Below, piece after piece: positions 51,207-60,216 of a DNA stretch of 64,000 bases. How positions within the stretch are numbered: the stretch's first letter is position 1; each line of letters opens with the position of its first letter. Origin of the DNA: Verrucomicrobiota bacterium (GTDB taxonomy: Bacteria > Verrucomicrobiota > Verrucomicrobiia > Chthoniobacterales > Terrimicrobiaceae). Position numbers and translations under genes: made by a program. The notes below the pieces were generated by a model. The model was not told the origin of the DNA. It ran no database searches and saw nothing but the letters and a program-made list of their open reading frames with translations. The stretch spans positions 124,001 to 188,000 of the forward strand of contig JAPLTG010000032.1 in the NCBI GenBank assembly GCA_026398255.1, read 5' to 3'.

Positions 51207-53033
51207 ATGCCCAAGCCGCCGAAATTGCCCTTTCCTCAACTCGTCCGTGCCTTCTGGCGTCCTTATTTGAGGTTGCTTTCCTACATGCTTCCCTACCGGA
51301 AACGGTTTTTCCTCGGCATCGCCTGCGGGGTCGTTGGGGGAATGCTCAACGGCGTCATCCCGCTAGTTATCCAAAAAGCCGGTGAGCCGCTGATGGGCGG
51401 CGCGCTGAAATTTCCGGATAAATCGGCTCTTTTCAGCGGTGGAGTCTCAAATGATGGCCCGGGAATCGAGAGTGTTATTTGGATCAGCCTTCTGATCCCG
51501 CTTGTGATGGTGGCCCGTGGAATTTTTTCTTACCTGAATGTCTACTCGCTCGCGTGGGTGAGTCTCCGGGTGCTACGCGACATTCGCTCCGAACTTTTCG
51601 CCCACTTGATGTCGCAGTCGCTGGATTTCTTCAGCCGTGAAAAGGCAGGGAAACTCATGTCTCGTGTGATGAGCGATACCCGTGTCGCCCAAAATGCCCT
51701 CACTTCGGTCTCCGGCGACATCATTAAAGACCCCATTGCGGTTCTGACAGGCGTCGCCGTCCTGGTCGCGATTGATTGGAAATTCAGTCTCACGACGCTC
51801 GTCCTCTTCCCGATTTGCATTATTCCCGTGGTGGTTTTCGGTCGAAAAGTCCGCCAAGCCGGCAAAGCCGAGGAGAGCGAGGCGGCGCAGATGTCCGTCA
51901 TCCTTCAAGAAACCTTCGCCGGGGTGCGTGTGATCAAGAGTTTCGCCCGCGAGGATTATCAAACCGCGCAATTCTCGAAGTCCAGTGACACGCAATGCCG
52001 GAATAGTATGCGTGTGCGCCGGAGTTCGGACATCGTTCAACCGCTGATCGAATCCGTGTCAGCTCTCGGGGTCGTTTTGGCGATGGTCTATGTTTATAAC
52101 TACGGGATCGGCTTCGCCAAATTTGCCGCCCTCTGCGCGGGAATTTTTCTCCTCTACAACCCGGTGAAAAACCTGAGCCGGATTCCCATGCTCATTCAAA
52201 AATGCATGGTTTCGGCCAACAATATCTTCGAGTTGATGGAGACCAAGTCGACCATCGCCGACCTGCCCACCGCCCGCCCCCTTGAGGAATGCAAGGGATC
52301 GATCGAACTTCAGAATGTGAGCTTCGGTTACGGCTCCGAGAAACTCGCCCTTCGCGAGGCTTCGCTCCACATCGAGCCGGGGAAAAAATATGCGCTGGTG
52401 GGTGCCAGTGGTGCCGGAAAGAGCACGATCCACTCGCTCATTCTTCGCTTCTACGATCCGCAGTCAGGCGTTGTGAAAATCGATGGACGCGATGTGCGCG
52501 AGATCACCCAGCATTCCCTGCGTGGCCACATCGGCACCGTCACTCAAGAGACATTTCTTTTCCACGACACGATTGCCGAGAACATCCGTTACGGAAATCT
52601 CGACGCCACCCGCGAGCAAATCGAGTCCGCCGCCAAGTTTGCCTACGCCCATGATTTCATCCTCGCCCAGCCGAATGGCTACGAGACGATCGTTGGCGAC
52701 AAAGGCTGTATGCTCTCCGGCGGTCAGCAACAGCGCCTCGCCATCGCCCGCGCCATTCTCAAAGGCGCCCCGATTCTTCTGCTCGACGAGGCGACTTCCG
52801 CGCTCGACTCCGAATCCGAACGCATGATCCAAGATGCCATCGAGAGGCTTTCGGAGGGCCGCACGGTTGTCGCCATCGCCCATCGACTTTCCACCATTCT
52901 CAAATCGGATTGCATCGTGGTGATGGATCACGGCCGGATTGTGGACACGGGAACTCATGCGGAGTTGCTGGAGAAATCCGAACTTTACCGCAGCCTCTAC
53001 GAACTGCAGTTCCACCACGGGGATCTCGTGTGA
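51207..53033 (+). CDS. ABC exporter, MsbA-like (fused membrane and ATPase domains)
   Basis: This 608-aa half-transporter has six membrane helices (residues ~20-340) and one ATPase domain: YALVGASGAGKSTIHSLILR (Walker A), QETFLFHDTIAENIRYGN (Q-loop), MLSGGQQQRLAIARAIL (signature), PILLLDEATSALD (Walker B) and AHRLSTI (H-loop). It most resembles MsbA, which flips lipid A-core across the inner membrane, and the window contains several lipopolysaccharide genes. Other multidrug or peptide exporters share the layout. Its stop overlaps the GTG of the GNAT-like gene. Confidence 0.85.
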   Translation: MPKPPKLPFPQLVRAFWRPYLRLLSYMLPYRKRFFLGIACGVVGGMLNGVIPLVIQKAGEPLMGGALKFPDKSALFSGGVSNDGPGIESVIWISLLIPLVMVARGIFSYLNVYSLAWVSLRVLRDIRSELFAHLMSQSLDFFSREKAGKLMSRVMSDTRVAQNALTSVSGDIIKDPIAVLTGVAVLVAIDWKFSLTTLVLFPICIIPVVVFGRKVRQAGKAEESEAAQMSVILQETFAGVRVIKSFAREDYQTAQFSKSSDTQCRNSMRVRRSSDIVQPLIESVSALGVVLAMVYVYNYGIGFAKFAALCAGIFLLYNPVKNLSRIPMLIQKCMVSANNIFELMETKSTIADLPTARPLEECKGSIELQNVSFGYGSEKLALREASLHIEPGKKYALVGASGAGKSTIHSLILRFYDPQSGVVKIDGRDVREITQHSLRGHIGTVTQETFLFHDTIAENIRYGNLDATREQIESAAKFAYAHDFILAQPNGYETIVGDKGCMLSGGQQQRLAIARAILKGAPILLLDEATSALDSESERMIQDAIERLSEGRTVVAIAHRLSTILKSDCIVVMDHGRIVDTGTHAELLEKSELYRSLYELQFHHGDLV

Positions 53034-53875
53034 GCCGCCTGCAACCATGGATGATTCCCAGCCACCTCGCGCCTGGGGATACGAAAAGCCTCGAGGGCGA
53101 TTGGTCGGAGATCGAACTCCATCGCATCGCCAACGCGACGGATCCTTTTTTTGAAATGGCCTTCGGGGCTCTTTGGGACGAGTTCGGATTCAAGGGAGAA
53201 ATGGAACAAGCCGATGTGATTGCCGACCGCTTGAATTGGCACCCGCTGGAACCCCGCAACGGGGCGGCATTGCGATACGCTCTCGTTCTCCTGACTCACC
53301 ACGGCGAGTTTGTCGCGGTGCGAGACCATACGGTGATTGTGATGAGTGAACACCCTGGTGCGGTGGTTCACATGTCGCACAATCTGGTGGCCAAAGATTG
53401 GCGCCGCTCTGGGATCGCGGGCTGGTCGAGGGCTCTGCCGATTTCGACCGCTCTCGAGTGTCTCGCGGATTTGAATTACCCGGTTGGCTCGCCGATCACC
53501 TTGGTTGGCGAGATGGAGGCGTTGGACAATTCACAGCCCGATACCCAAATTCGCCTCACCGCCTACGAGAAGGCTGGATTCAAAATGGTCGATCCCGCTC
53601 GCGTGAATTACCTCCAACCGGATTTCCGCCATCCTGTGGAGATCGACAAAACTTTTGGCCCAATGCCCGTGCCGCTTTGCCTGATGCTGCGACGCGTGGG
53701 GCATGAACTTGATACCACGATGGGTGGCGACGAATTGCTTCGGGTGGTTCATGCCCTTTACCGCATGTATGGAGTGGGATTCCGCGAGTCGGATATGAAA
53801 GTCGTGATGGACTCGCTGGCAGGTTACCCGGCCTCGAGTGACACCATCGATCTCCTGCCTCCGACGCTCGCATGA
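53030..53875 (+). CDS. GNAT-like N-acyltransferase, substrate unknown
   Basis: This 281-aa protein has features of the GNAT acetyltransferase fold. It has a helical N-terminus (FFEMAFGALWDEFGF), then strands with LVLLTHHGEFVAVRDHTVIV. A motif-A-like MSHNLVAKDWRRSGIAGWSR follows, where R-x-S-G-x-A could bind CoA phosphates. The motif-B-like AYEKAGFKMVDPARVNYLQP comes later. Similarity is by pattern only. The start is GTG at 53030, overlapping the ABC transporter stop (GTGA). Its own stop overlaps the deacetylase start (ATGA). Acyl transfer on a small molecule or protein is inferred. Confidence 0.5.
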   Translation: MSRLQPWMIPSHLAPGDTKSLEGDWSEIELHRIANATDPFFEMAFGALWDEFGFKGEMEQADVIADRLNWHPLEPRNGAALRYALVLLTHHGEFVAVRDHTVIVMSEHPGAVVHMSHNLVAKDWRRSGIAGWSRALPISTALECLADLNYPVGSPITLVGEMEALDNSQPDTQIRLTAYEKAGFKMVDPARVNYLQPDFRHPVEIDKTFGPMPVPLCLMLRRVGHELDTTMGGDELLRVVHALYRMYGVGFRESDMKVVMDSLAGYPASSDTIDLLPPTLA

Positions 53876-54798
53876 AAATATTCCACCACCCCGGATTTGC
53901 CGCTCCATTGGGCGAGCACATCATGCCGATTTCAAAGTTCGCTCTCGTGGCGGACCGGATTCGCGAGGTTTTGCCGGATGTCGCGATCAACCCTCCTGCG
54001 CCGATCTCCGAAGAGGATTTGGCGAGGGTTCATTCGCCGGAATACATCGCAGCAATCAAGACGGGGAAACCTCGCGAACTCGCCGAGTCCCAGAAATTCC
54101 CATGGTCACCCGAGCTTTTCCCGAGCGTTTGTCTGACCAATGGCGGGGTTCTCGCCGCAGCCCATTTGGCTTTGGAGGAAGGGACATCCGCCGCTCTGGC
54201 GAGCGGGTTTCACCATTCCTGCTCGGACCACGGCGAGGGCTTTTGCACTTTCAATGGATTGGTCGTTGCTCTCGAAGCTTTGAGGGCCGAGGGGAAAATT
54301 CGCACGGCAGCTGTTCTGGATTTGGATCTGCACTATGGAAATGGCACGGCCTCGTTGGCGGGGAGTCGTCCATGGCTTCGCGCCTTGTCGATTTACGGGA
54401 ACGACTACTGGCGCAATGCCTGTTACCGCGATGTGCGGGAACGGCACCATGAGGATGGGACGAATCATTTTTCCGTTCCCTTGATTCCCTCCGGCGGGAG
54501 TGATCGTCGCGTTTTAATGGATGCCTTGGATCAAAACCTCGGTTGGCTTTTGGAGGGGGGACGCCCGGACATTTTGCTTTATCAGGCCGGGGCGGATCCG
54601 CTGAGGGATGATCCCTACTCGCCCTTGGATTTGAGTCATGAGGATTTGATGGAGCGGGACCGAATCGTTTTTGAATTCTCCAAGGCCAATGCTTTGCCGG
54701 TGGCGTGGGTTCTGGCGGGGGGATACTCGAAGGACATCCGCAAGGTGGTGGATGTGCATGTGAACACCGCGCGCGTCTGGCGCGAGGTTTTGGGCTGA
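53872..54798 (+). CDS. Histone deacetylase family (HDAC-like) hydrolase
   Basis: This 308-aa zinc hydrolase belongs to the HDAC/AcuC/acetylpolyamine amidohydrolase superfamily. GFHHSCSDHGEGFCTFNGL carries the catalytic His pair (His114, His115). VLDLDLHYGNGT carries the zinc ligands Asp152 and His154. LYQAGADPLRDDP carries the third zinc Asp and the usual Asp-Pro. It is translationally coupled to the GNAT-like gene. The substrate could be an acetyl-lysine protein, an acetylated polyamine or another amide. It ends directly against the convergent repeat-protein gene. Confidence 0.9.
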   Translation: MKIFHHPGFAAPLGEHIMPISKFALVADRIREVLPDVAINPPAPISEEDLARVHSPEYIAAIKTGKPRELAESQKFPWSPELFPSVCLTNGGVLAAAHLALEEGTSAALASGFHHSCSDHGEGFCTFNGLVVALEALRAEGKIRTAAVLDLDLHYGNGTASLAGSRPWLRALSIYGNDYWRNACYRDVRERHHEDGTNHFSVPLIPSGGSDRRVLMDALDQNLGWLLEGGRPDILLYQAGADPLRDDPYSPLDLSHEDLMERDRIVFEFSKANALPVAWVLAGGYSKDIRKVVDVHVNTARVWREVLG

Positions 54799-55503
54799 TC
54801 AGGCTCCGACGCCTGTCAAGCGAGCGAGCGCATCGCGACGGGTGGTCTGGATTTCCTTTTCCACAGCGTCGCGGGCGGCCTGGCGCGCTTCGAGTTCTTT
54901 CATGCGGGCGGCCTTGAGTTCGTCGCGGCGGGCCTTCAAGGCGATGACTTCTTGGAGGGCCTGACTGATCGTCTCCTCGAGTTTTTGGGACTCTGGGGAT
55001 TCAGGATTTCGAGCGAACTCGGGAGCGAGAGGTTTTACGGCGTCTCCGATCCAGCGGATGTAGCACTCGGTGCGATGGAATTCCGCCATGTTGTCAGCCA
55101 AGGCGACATCACTGGCTGCGATGGCTTTTAAGTAATCAACCGCCTCGGTGGTTGTCGGTGTCAGAACCGCGACTTGGTAACGATTTGAGGAGGAGGGGGA
55201 GGTTGATGGCTCGGTGGGAGTTCCCGAAGAATGGGATTCGGCGCTGTCTGCGGGAGGTTCGATAGCGATGGCTTTCGCGACTTTAATGGTTTCTTGAGGT
55301 GTAGGAGTTGGCGATGGGGTGGTCGCAATCTGAGGGACTTGGTCTTTGGCTTGAACCGTGACAATTGCTGATGGGACGCGAGGTTTTGGCGAAGGAGTGG
55401 GCTGAGAGACTAAAACAGGAGCCGTTTCCTCAACGGTTGCAGGCGTTGGCTCAGGCGTTGGCTCAGGCGTTGGCTCGGGCGTTGGCTCGGGCGTGTTGGA
55501 GCG
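54799..55503 (-). pseudogene. C-terminal part of the frameshifted motility-cluster repeat protein
   Basis: This stretch is open in the frame that would continue the upstream gene if two bases at 55490-55503 were removed. I translated it from the repeat to the stop and found no interruption. It encodes a Pro/Thr/Ser-rich linker (with PSPKPRVPSAIVTVQAK, then TPTPQETIKVAKA), a small domain near YQVAVLTPTTTEAVDYLKAI, and a charged coiled coil (LEETISQALQEVIALKARRD onward). A TTG at 55101 could start a separate 100-aa product, but the long open frame upstream argues for one original gene of about 750 aa. Confidence 0.75.
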
Positions 55504-57053
55504 GGCGTTGGAGCGGGCGTTGGAGCGGGCGTTGGAGCGGGCGTTGGAGCGGGCGTTGGAGCGGGCGTTGGCTCAGGCGTTGGCTCAGGCGTTGGCTCAG
55601 GCGTTGGCTCAGGCGTTGGCTCAGGCGTTGGAGCGGGTTTGGCTAATGCGATTTCGAGAGGTTGCTGGTTTGGGGATAGGTTTGTTTCTGCCTCCAGAGA
55701 GGGGGGGGCGGGTTTGAAGTTTTCGGTAAAAATCGGAGGGGTGGGAGTGGGTTGAGCTGGGGTTCTGGTGTAGGGCCTTGGGGTGGGTTCTTCTTCGGGG
55801 AGGCCGAGATCGCGCATCAAATCGGTGGTGTTGTCTTCGGCGGCCTCTTCGGGGATTTCGAGGATGTCTGGGTGGCTGGCACTCCCGAGGAGTTCGTTCC
55901 CAGCAGGGTCGAGGTTCATCTCGGGCAGGGGGGTATCGAAATCGATTCTCTGGATTTCATCCAAAAGCTCGCTGGCGGAGGATTTCTTTTTTTTCTTTGA
56001 GACGCGGTGGTAGCGGGGGTCGTCCCATTGGCCCAGGAAGCGGCTGGGATCATGAAAGAGCGGCGGGACTTTTTCCGGAGTGTATCGGCGTGGATCACTG
56101 ATCGCGCGGCGCAAGATGTCCCCCGAAACGCGGAGGGGAGAGCCGGCATCGGTCTTGCGAAGAGATTTCCCGAGGAACGGCACGATTCGCGCGGCAAGTC
56201 CCTTGAAGGGGTTTTTCACATTCACCTTGGGGTTTTCCGCGCGGAATTTTTGAACGGCATAAAAACTCCCACCGGTGAGGACATCGCTGAGATTGTAGCG
56301 ACTGGGGGGGACACTTCCGCGTGAGGCGGTTCCTGAGATCGGGCTGTATTGGCGTGGGGGGAGGCTGTCGAGAAGCGCTGGAAAATCCAAGCCGGTCGAG
56401 TCATTTCCTTGCTGGGCCAGGTGATGATAGAGGTCGTCGATTCGTCCCGCGTAGGGGCGAAGAAATATCCCGTCAGCGGCGAGGTTCCCGCCGACATCGG
56501 CGAGGTAAATTCGGTTTGCGAGATCGACCGTGGCGGCGCTGGCCGGAGCGGCTTGGAATTTTTGCCGCTGGTCCTCAAGAGCCGAGGCTGAAGCGGGGGG
56601 CAATGGAACGATCCATGTCGGCAAATCGCGATCGAGGGCGATGGGACGCGCGTCCATACCGATCAAGGAGTCGATATTACGAAAATTTCCGCCGACGAGT
56701 TGTGATCCATTGAAAACCAAGGAATCAGCTGGGGGAAGTCGATCGGCCATGGCGTTTTGGCGGGGGAGATCGGGGTTTTGAACCAGAAAAATCCGAGCCA
56801 ATTCCTCGAGGCCTGAGGAGTCCAGCCCCGCAGGAAAAAGTCGATTGAACCGCGAGAGGAGAACAATCGAGAGTGCGGCGCGTGTGGTTTGGTCTCGTTC
56901 CGCCGGGGCGAGGTTTCTGGCGCTATCGGCCAAGGCCACGGCGGTTTGTTCGAGCGATTGGGGCGAGATCGCGGGGGAGGAATTGGTTTCCGAAGCGGCG
57001 CGGGCCAGCGGAGAAGCCAACAGAATCAGCGCGGCACAGAGGGTGCGGCGCAT
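55410..57053 (-). CDS. Secreted Pro-rich repeat protein in motility cluster, N-terminal part of a frameshifted gene
   Basis: As it stands the frame gives 547 aa from the ATG at 57053. It has a signal peptide (residues ~1-20, ending near LARAASE) and helical and mixed regions, with [18 protein letters not shown] near residue 255. A basic patch ([10 protein letters not shown]) and a long (Pro-Thr-Pro-Glu/Ala)n tract follow. Within the tract the reading changes to Arg-Pro-Ser-Gln repeats and ends at 55410, which marks a frameshift. I know no family for it. It follows motB and a 96-aa gene, and so may act in motility or the cell surface. A TTG start at 57101 is possible but overlaps the neighbour. 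Confidence 0.7.
   Translation of the reverse strand: MRRTLCAALILLASPLARAASETNSSPAISPQSLEQTAVALADSARNLAPAERDQTTRAALSIVLLSRFNRLFPAGLDSSGLEELARIFLVQNPDLPRQNAMADRLPPADSLVFNGSQLVGGNFRNIDSLIGMDARPIALDRDLPTWIVPLPPASASALEDQRQKFQAAPASAATVDLANRIYLADVGGNLAADGIFLRPYAGRIDDLYHHLAQQGNDSTGLDFPALLDSLPPRQYSPISGTASRGSVPPSRYNLSDVLTGGSFYAVQKFRAENPKVNVKNPFKGLAARIVPFLGKSLRKTDAGSPLRVSGDILRRAISDPRRYTPEKVPPLFHDPSRFLGQWDDPRYHRVSKKKKKSSASELLDEIQRIDFDTPLPEMNLDPAGNELLGSASHPDILEIPEEAAEDNTTDLMRDLGLPEEEPTPRPYTRTPAQPTPTPPIFTENFKPAPPSLEAETNLSPNQQPLEIALAKPAPTPEPTPEPTPEPTPEPTPEPTPAPTPAPTPAPTPAPTPAPTPAPTRPSQRPSQRLSQRLSQRLQPLRKRLLF
55442..55635 (-). repeat. Sixteen-copy 12-bp tandem repeat with a 2-bp extra in one unit
   Basis: On the plus strand the unit is GGCGTTGGCTCA/G or GGCGTTGGAGCG, repeated 16 times. 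Units 1-4 and 11-15 are of the CTC type, and units 5-10 and 16 of the AGC type. The tract spans 194 bp, which is 16 x 12 plus 2: unit 5 (55490-55503) reads GGCGTGTTGGAGCG with an extra GT. In the coding strand the units give Pro-Thr-Pro-Glu or Pro-Thr-Pro-Ala, and the extra pair breaks the frame. Confidence 0.97.
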
Positions 57054-57058
57054 GATTC

Positions 57059-57349
57059 TCAATAGTTGCACTGAAGCGTGATTTTTTCCCCGCAACGGCA
57101 AGTGACGACGATGTGGCCCACGCGGCCTTCGGCATCGGGGACGATCTCCACTTGAGGTCCCATAACGCTGGCATCGGCGGAGAGAGAGGAAGTGTCCAAG
57201 GAGTGATCGTGGGATTCAGAGTCCCCCGATTGGGATTCATCGAGGGAAAGGCTCGAAGAAATGGGCGGAAAGCTGGATGGGAGCGAGATGCTGGGGCCGT
57301 TGCTATGGGAAGAGGTGACGGCGGGACGGCCTTGGAGAAAATCCTTCAT
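57059..57349 (-). CDS. Small cysteine-containing protein in motility operon, 96 aa
   Basis: I do not recognise a family. The first ~65 residues are Ser-rich and low in complexity. The last ~30 read VEIVPDAEGRVGHIVVTCRC and then GEKITLQCNY, a compact Cys-x-Cys plus Cys strand pair that could bind metal or form a disulfide. There is no signal peptide. It lies 14 bp after motB and 5 bp before the repeat protein on the same strand, so it is part of the motility transcript. The ATG at 57349 is the first in frame after the motB stop. Confidence 0.6.
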   Translation of the reverse strand: MKDFLQGRPAVTSSHSNGPSISLPSSFPPISSSLSLDESQSGDSESHDHSLDTSSLSADASVMGPQVEIVPDAEGRVGHIVVTCRCGEKITLQCNY

Positions 57350-57363
57350 CGTTTTGCGGAAAA

Positions 57364-58173
57364 TTAATTCGTGGCAGGCATGGGTGCCGAATTTGGCGAG
57401 GCGCTTGGGGTTGGCGCCGGGTTGGGGAATTGCGTGAGAGAGAGGCTCACGGTCATGCGATTGTTGTCCTCGGAATCCGCCGGAACATTTGGCAGGGGTT
57501 CGGTATCGCCCAAGCCAGAGACGCGCTGGGTTTTGGAAGGGGCCATTGCGTAGTATTCCATGGTTCGACGCACGGCATTCGAGCGGTCGGAGCTGAGTTC
57601 CCACGGGGTATAGTTGTTATTCGGCCCCAGATCGAGACCTCTTGCGGTGTGGCCTTCCAGGAAGACCTTGAAGTTATAGCGCTCAACCAACCAAGCCAGG
57701 TTTTGGAAGACTTGGGTGCCCCAATCGGTGAGTTCGGTGGTGTTGTTTTTAAAGACCGGTTTCTGGGCTCGGTTGTAGATATTCATCCTCAAACCGTCCG
57801 AGGTGACCTGGATATCGATAGGTTCTTTTTCATCCTCCTTGATATTCAGAAGTCGGGTGAAATCCTTGGCAATGGCTTTGAGGAATCCTTGGTTCTCGCG
57901 GGTGACTGCATCCTGTATGCTGGCATCTTTTTGAGTAGGCGTGGAAGAATTTTCCATGAAACCCGAGCTTTGTTTGGGCGCCTTCTTCTCTTCTTTTTTC
58001 CGCTCCGCGTAACCGGGGTCTTTAAAATAAAGCGCTACTTGAGCCAGAATTTCTGGCTTATCCTGGGCAGCTGCAATCCAAAGCACCATGAAGAGCGCCA
58101 TCATTGAGGTTACAAAGTCGGCGTAAGCTACCTTCCAAGCTCCGCCGTGGTGTTCGTCTTTCTTTTTAGCCAT
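57364..58173 (-). CDS. motB: Flagellar motor stator protein MotB
   Basis: MotB anchors the flagellar stator to peptidoglycan and forms the ion path with MotA. The 269-aa protein begins with a short cytoplasmic tail and WKVAYADFVTSMMALFMVLW, where Asp19 is the conserved ion-binding aspartate in the single membrane helix (residues ~20-38). A linker with the plug region follows. The C-terminal OmpA-like domain (residues ~130-260) has FKVFLEGHTARG, SSDRSNAVRRTMEYY and VSGLGDTEPLPN. The end is Pro/Ala-rich. It is 9 bp downstream of motA. Confidence 0.93.
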   Translation of the reverse strand: MAKKKDEHHGGAWKVAYADFVTSMMALFMVLWIAAAQDKPEILAQVALYFKDPGYAERKKEEKKAPKQSSGFMENSSTPTQKDASIQDAVTRENQGFLKAIAKDFTRLLNIKEDEKEPIDIQVTSDGLRMNIYNRAQKPVFKNNTTELTDWGTQVFQNLAWLVERYNFKVFLEGHTARGLDLGPNNNYTPWELSSDRSNAVRRTMEYYAMAPSKTQRVSGLGDTEPLPNVPADSEDNNRMTVSLSLTQFPNPAPTPSASPNSAPMPATN

Positions 58174-58182
58174 GGCTGAGAA

Positions 58183-59052
58183 CTAGGATCCGGCGCCGAG
58201 GCCTTTGCACATTTCTTCAACCTCATCGGCCGTAGGCTGAAACGCTGGATCAATCATGCGGCGGCCGACTTCGACGGCCATCATGGGGGCCATGCCGCCA
58301 GTGAATCCGATGACGGCTTTCATAATGACAGCATAATATTGTAACTCATAGGAGTTGTTGAGTTTGATTTTAGAACCTAGGGGGTTGATAAAGCCATAAG
58401 CTCCCAGCACGCCGAGGAATGTTCCAACGAGTGCAGCGGCCACCTTTTTGCCCACCATGGCAGCACCTTGGTCGATGATGGACATAGTATTAATAATGCC
58501 CATCACAGCAGCCACGATACCGATGCCAGGAAGTGAGTCGCCCACAAGTTGAAGCAAGTGGACTGGATGCGCAAAATCGTCGGCTTTCGCTTCGAGGTCA
58601 GCCTCAAGCATCGAGGCCAATTGCTCGGGTTTGAGTCGGCCGTCGATGATTGGCTTGAGGCTGTTCAAGAGAAAATCGAGGCGGTCTTTTTCACCCACAA
58701 AAGAAGGGTATTTTGACATGATGGGACTGTCCTTCGGAGACATAACGTCGTCTTCGATCGCAATCAAACCACCGCGGCGTGCCTTTGTGAACAATTCGTA
58801 GAGAAGTTTCAAAACATCGGCGTAGTCGGAGTTCGGAACGACTTGGGTTCTTAGCGCCAGCTGAATTTTGTGAACCGTGTGTTTGAGAAGATTCACGGGG
58901 GCGGCGATAACCATCAACCCCAACGAAATACCAATAATAATAACATATTCGGCGATTGCAGGGACGAAAAGCAGTTGAAGCTTTCCTCCGGCCATCATAA
59001 AGCCACCGAGTGTGGCACCAATAACGATGAGATATCCAATAATGAGAATCAT
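58183..59052 (-). CDS. motA: Flagellar motor stator protein MotA
   Basis: MotA is the four-helix stator subunit. The 289-aa protein opens IIGYLIVIGATLGGFMMAGG and EYVIIIGISLGLMVIAAPV, the classic MotA N-terminus. A cytoplasmic loop with charged residues follows. The third and fourth helices include VGDSLPGIGIVAAVMGIINT (around residue 174, with the conserved proline) and KVAAALVGTFLGVLGAYGFI. It sits between fliA (38 bp) and motB (9 bp) in one transcript. The coupling ion (H+ or Na+) cannot be read from the sequence. Confidence 0.95.
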   Translation of the reverse strand: MILIIGYLIVIGATLGGFMMAGGKLQLLFVPAIAEYVIIIGISLGLMVIAAPVNLLKHTVHKIQLALRTQVVPNSDYADVLKLLYELFTKARRGGLIAIEDDVMSPKDSPIMSKYPSFVGEKDRLDFLLNSLKPIIDGRLKPEQLASMLEADLEAKADDFAHPVHLLQLVGDSLPGIGIVAAVMGIINTMSIIDQGAAMVGKKVAAALVGTFLGVLGAYGFINPLGSKIKLNNSYELQYYAVIMKAVIGFTGGMAPMMAVEVGRRMIDPAFQPTADEVEEMCKGLGAGS

Positions 59053-59090
59053 GGGTGTGGGTGTGGTTTGTTTTTAGTTGAGAGTCGAGG

Positions 59091-59879
59091 CTATTTGTTG
59101 GACGCGGTGCGAATGTAGTTTTTGAGGCTAAGCACGGCTTGGGTGTGGATTTGGCAGATGCGGGATTCGGTGACTCCGAAAACATTCGCAATCTCAGCGA
59201 GGCGGAGGTTTTCGAAGTAATACATGGCCAAAATTTTTCTCTGCATTTCGGGGAGTTGTTGAAGGCGGTCGACGACGAGTTTGATGAGTTCGTTCTTCAT
59301 CGCCAGATCGCTTGCGGATGGTTGTTTCTCGTCGGGCACGACATCGTGCATGTTCGCGTCGTCTTCCTCGCCAGCGACGGCATCGAGTTCGACATAGCTG
59401 AGCGGACGAAGCTCATCAAGCATAGCGGAGTATTCCTCACTGGAGACTCCGAGTTCCGAGGCGACCTCGGCTTCAGTGGCCGGGCGGCCCTCTCTTTGCT
59501 CGATGCCTGCGATGATCTCGGTCACTTTTTTGGCCTTCACACGAAGCGAGCGGCTCAACCAATCCACACGCCGCAACTCGTCCAGCACGGCTCCACGAAT
59601 GCGCATCGTGGCATAACTCGCAAAAGTCACCCCCAAAGTGGGGTCGAACCGGCGGAGCGCATGAATCAAACCCATCAAACCCACGCTGTAGAGGTCCTCG
59701 ACATCGACGGTGGGCGGCAAACTGGCCCGCATGCGGTCCACGACAGAACGCACGAGAGGCATGTGGTTTTTGAGATTTTGCTCCTCAGTGAGCGTTTCGC
59801 CATAGGCACGCCATGCGGCGGACATTTTTCGAGAATCCGCTTGGGGGGGCTTCATAGGTGGATCGGCGACTTCGGACAT
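59091..59879 (-). CDS. fliA: RNA polymerase sigma factor for flagellar genes (sigma-28, FliA/WhiG)
   Basis: This 262-aa sigma factor has region 2 (MPLVRSVVDRMRASLPPTVD then VEDLYSVGLMGLIHALRRFD, with FASYATMRIRGAVLDELR), region 3 (VTEIIAGIEQREGRPATEAE), and region 4 (LPEMQRKILAMYYFENLRLA then EIANVFGVTESRICQIH). This is the FliA/WhiG group, which transcribes late motility genes. The FlgM anti-sigma was not seen. It lies 3 bp after the small membrane-protein gene and leads into motA and motB, so a sigma factor and a stator share a transcript. Confidence 0.94.
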   Translation of the reverse strand: MSEVADPPMKPPQADSRKMSAAWRAYGETLTEEQNLKNHMPLVRSVVDRMRASLPPTVDVEDLYSVGLMGLIHALRRFDPTLGVTFASYATMRIRGAVLDELRRVDWLSRSLRVKAKKVTEIIAGIEQREGRPATEAEVASELGVSSEEYSAMLDELRPLSYVELDAVAGEEDDANMHDVVPDEKQPSASDLAMKNELIKLVVDRLQQLPEMQRKILAMYYFENLRLAEIANVFGVTESRICQIHTQAVLSLKNYIRTASNK

Positions 59880-59882
59880 GGG

Positions 59883-60173
59883 TTAAGCGGCAGGCTTGGG
59901 TTCGCCTTCGGGATCAGCCGAGGCGGAGTCCGCTTGAGCTTGAGCGGCTTCCTTGGCGGCCAATTCCTCATCGCGGAGGCGGGTCTTTTCGGCGACGATC
60001 TGCTTGGCGCAAAGCTCCGCAGCGTAACGCAACGCCCGAAAGAGAAAGGCCACCAAAAGGCAACCGATCGTGGCATTGAAGACCGAATCGGCCAAATCTT
60101 TGCCAGCAAGAAAGCTCACGGCAAGCGTGAGGAGAAAGCCGATAAAGCCTCCGATGAGCGTGAAGTATTGCAT
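59883..60173 (-). CDS. Small two-helix membrane protein at head of motility operon
   Basis: I do not recognise a family. The 96-aa protein has two likely membrane segments (YFTLIGGFIGFLLTLAVSFL, residues ~3-22, and FNATIGCLLVAFLFRALRY, residues ~32-50), then a charged Ala/Glu-rich helix and a Pro-rich end. The ATG at 60173 is preferred. A TTG at 60233 would start inside the sigma-54 promoter match. It is 3 bp ahead of fliA. A structural or regulatory role in motility is inferred from position. Confidence 0.6.
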   Translation of the reverse strand: MQYFTLIGGFIGFLLTLAVSFLAGKDLADSVFNATIGCLLVAFLFRALRYAAELCAKQIVAEKTRLRDEELAAKEAAQAQADSASADPEGEPKPAA

Positions 60174-60216
60174 GGGCGACGGGTGGGTGTGCGAATGCGG
60201 TATATTTGCGATACAC

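Noticed and set aside
55442-55635. Possible CRISPR array
   Set aside because: The 12-bp units are directly adjacent with no spacers and encode a Pro-Thr repeat.
55493-55715. Plus-strand frame of Ala-Leu-Glu-Arg repeats across the tandem repeat
   Set aside because: It is a low-complexity shadow of the 12-bp repeat with no start context or neighbouring support.
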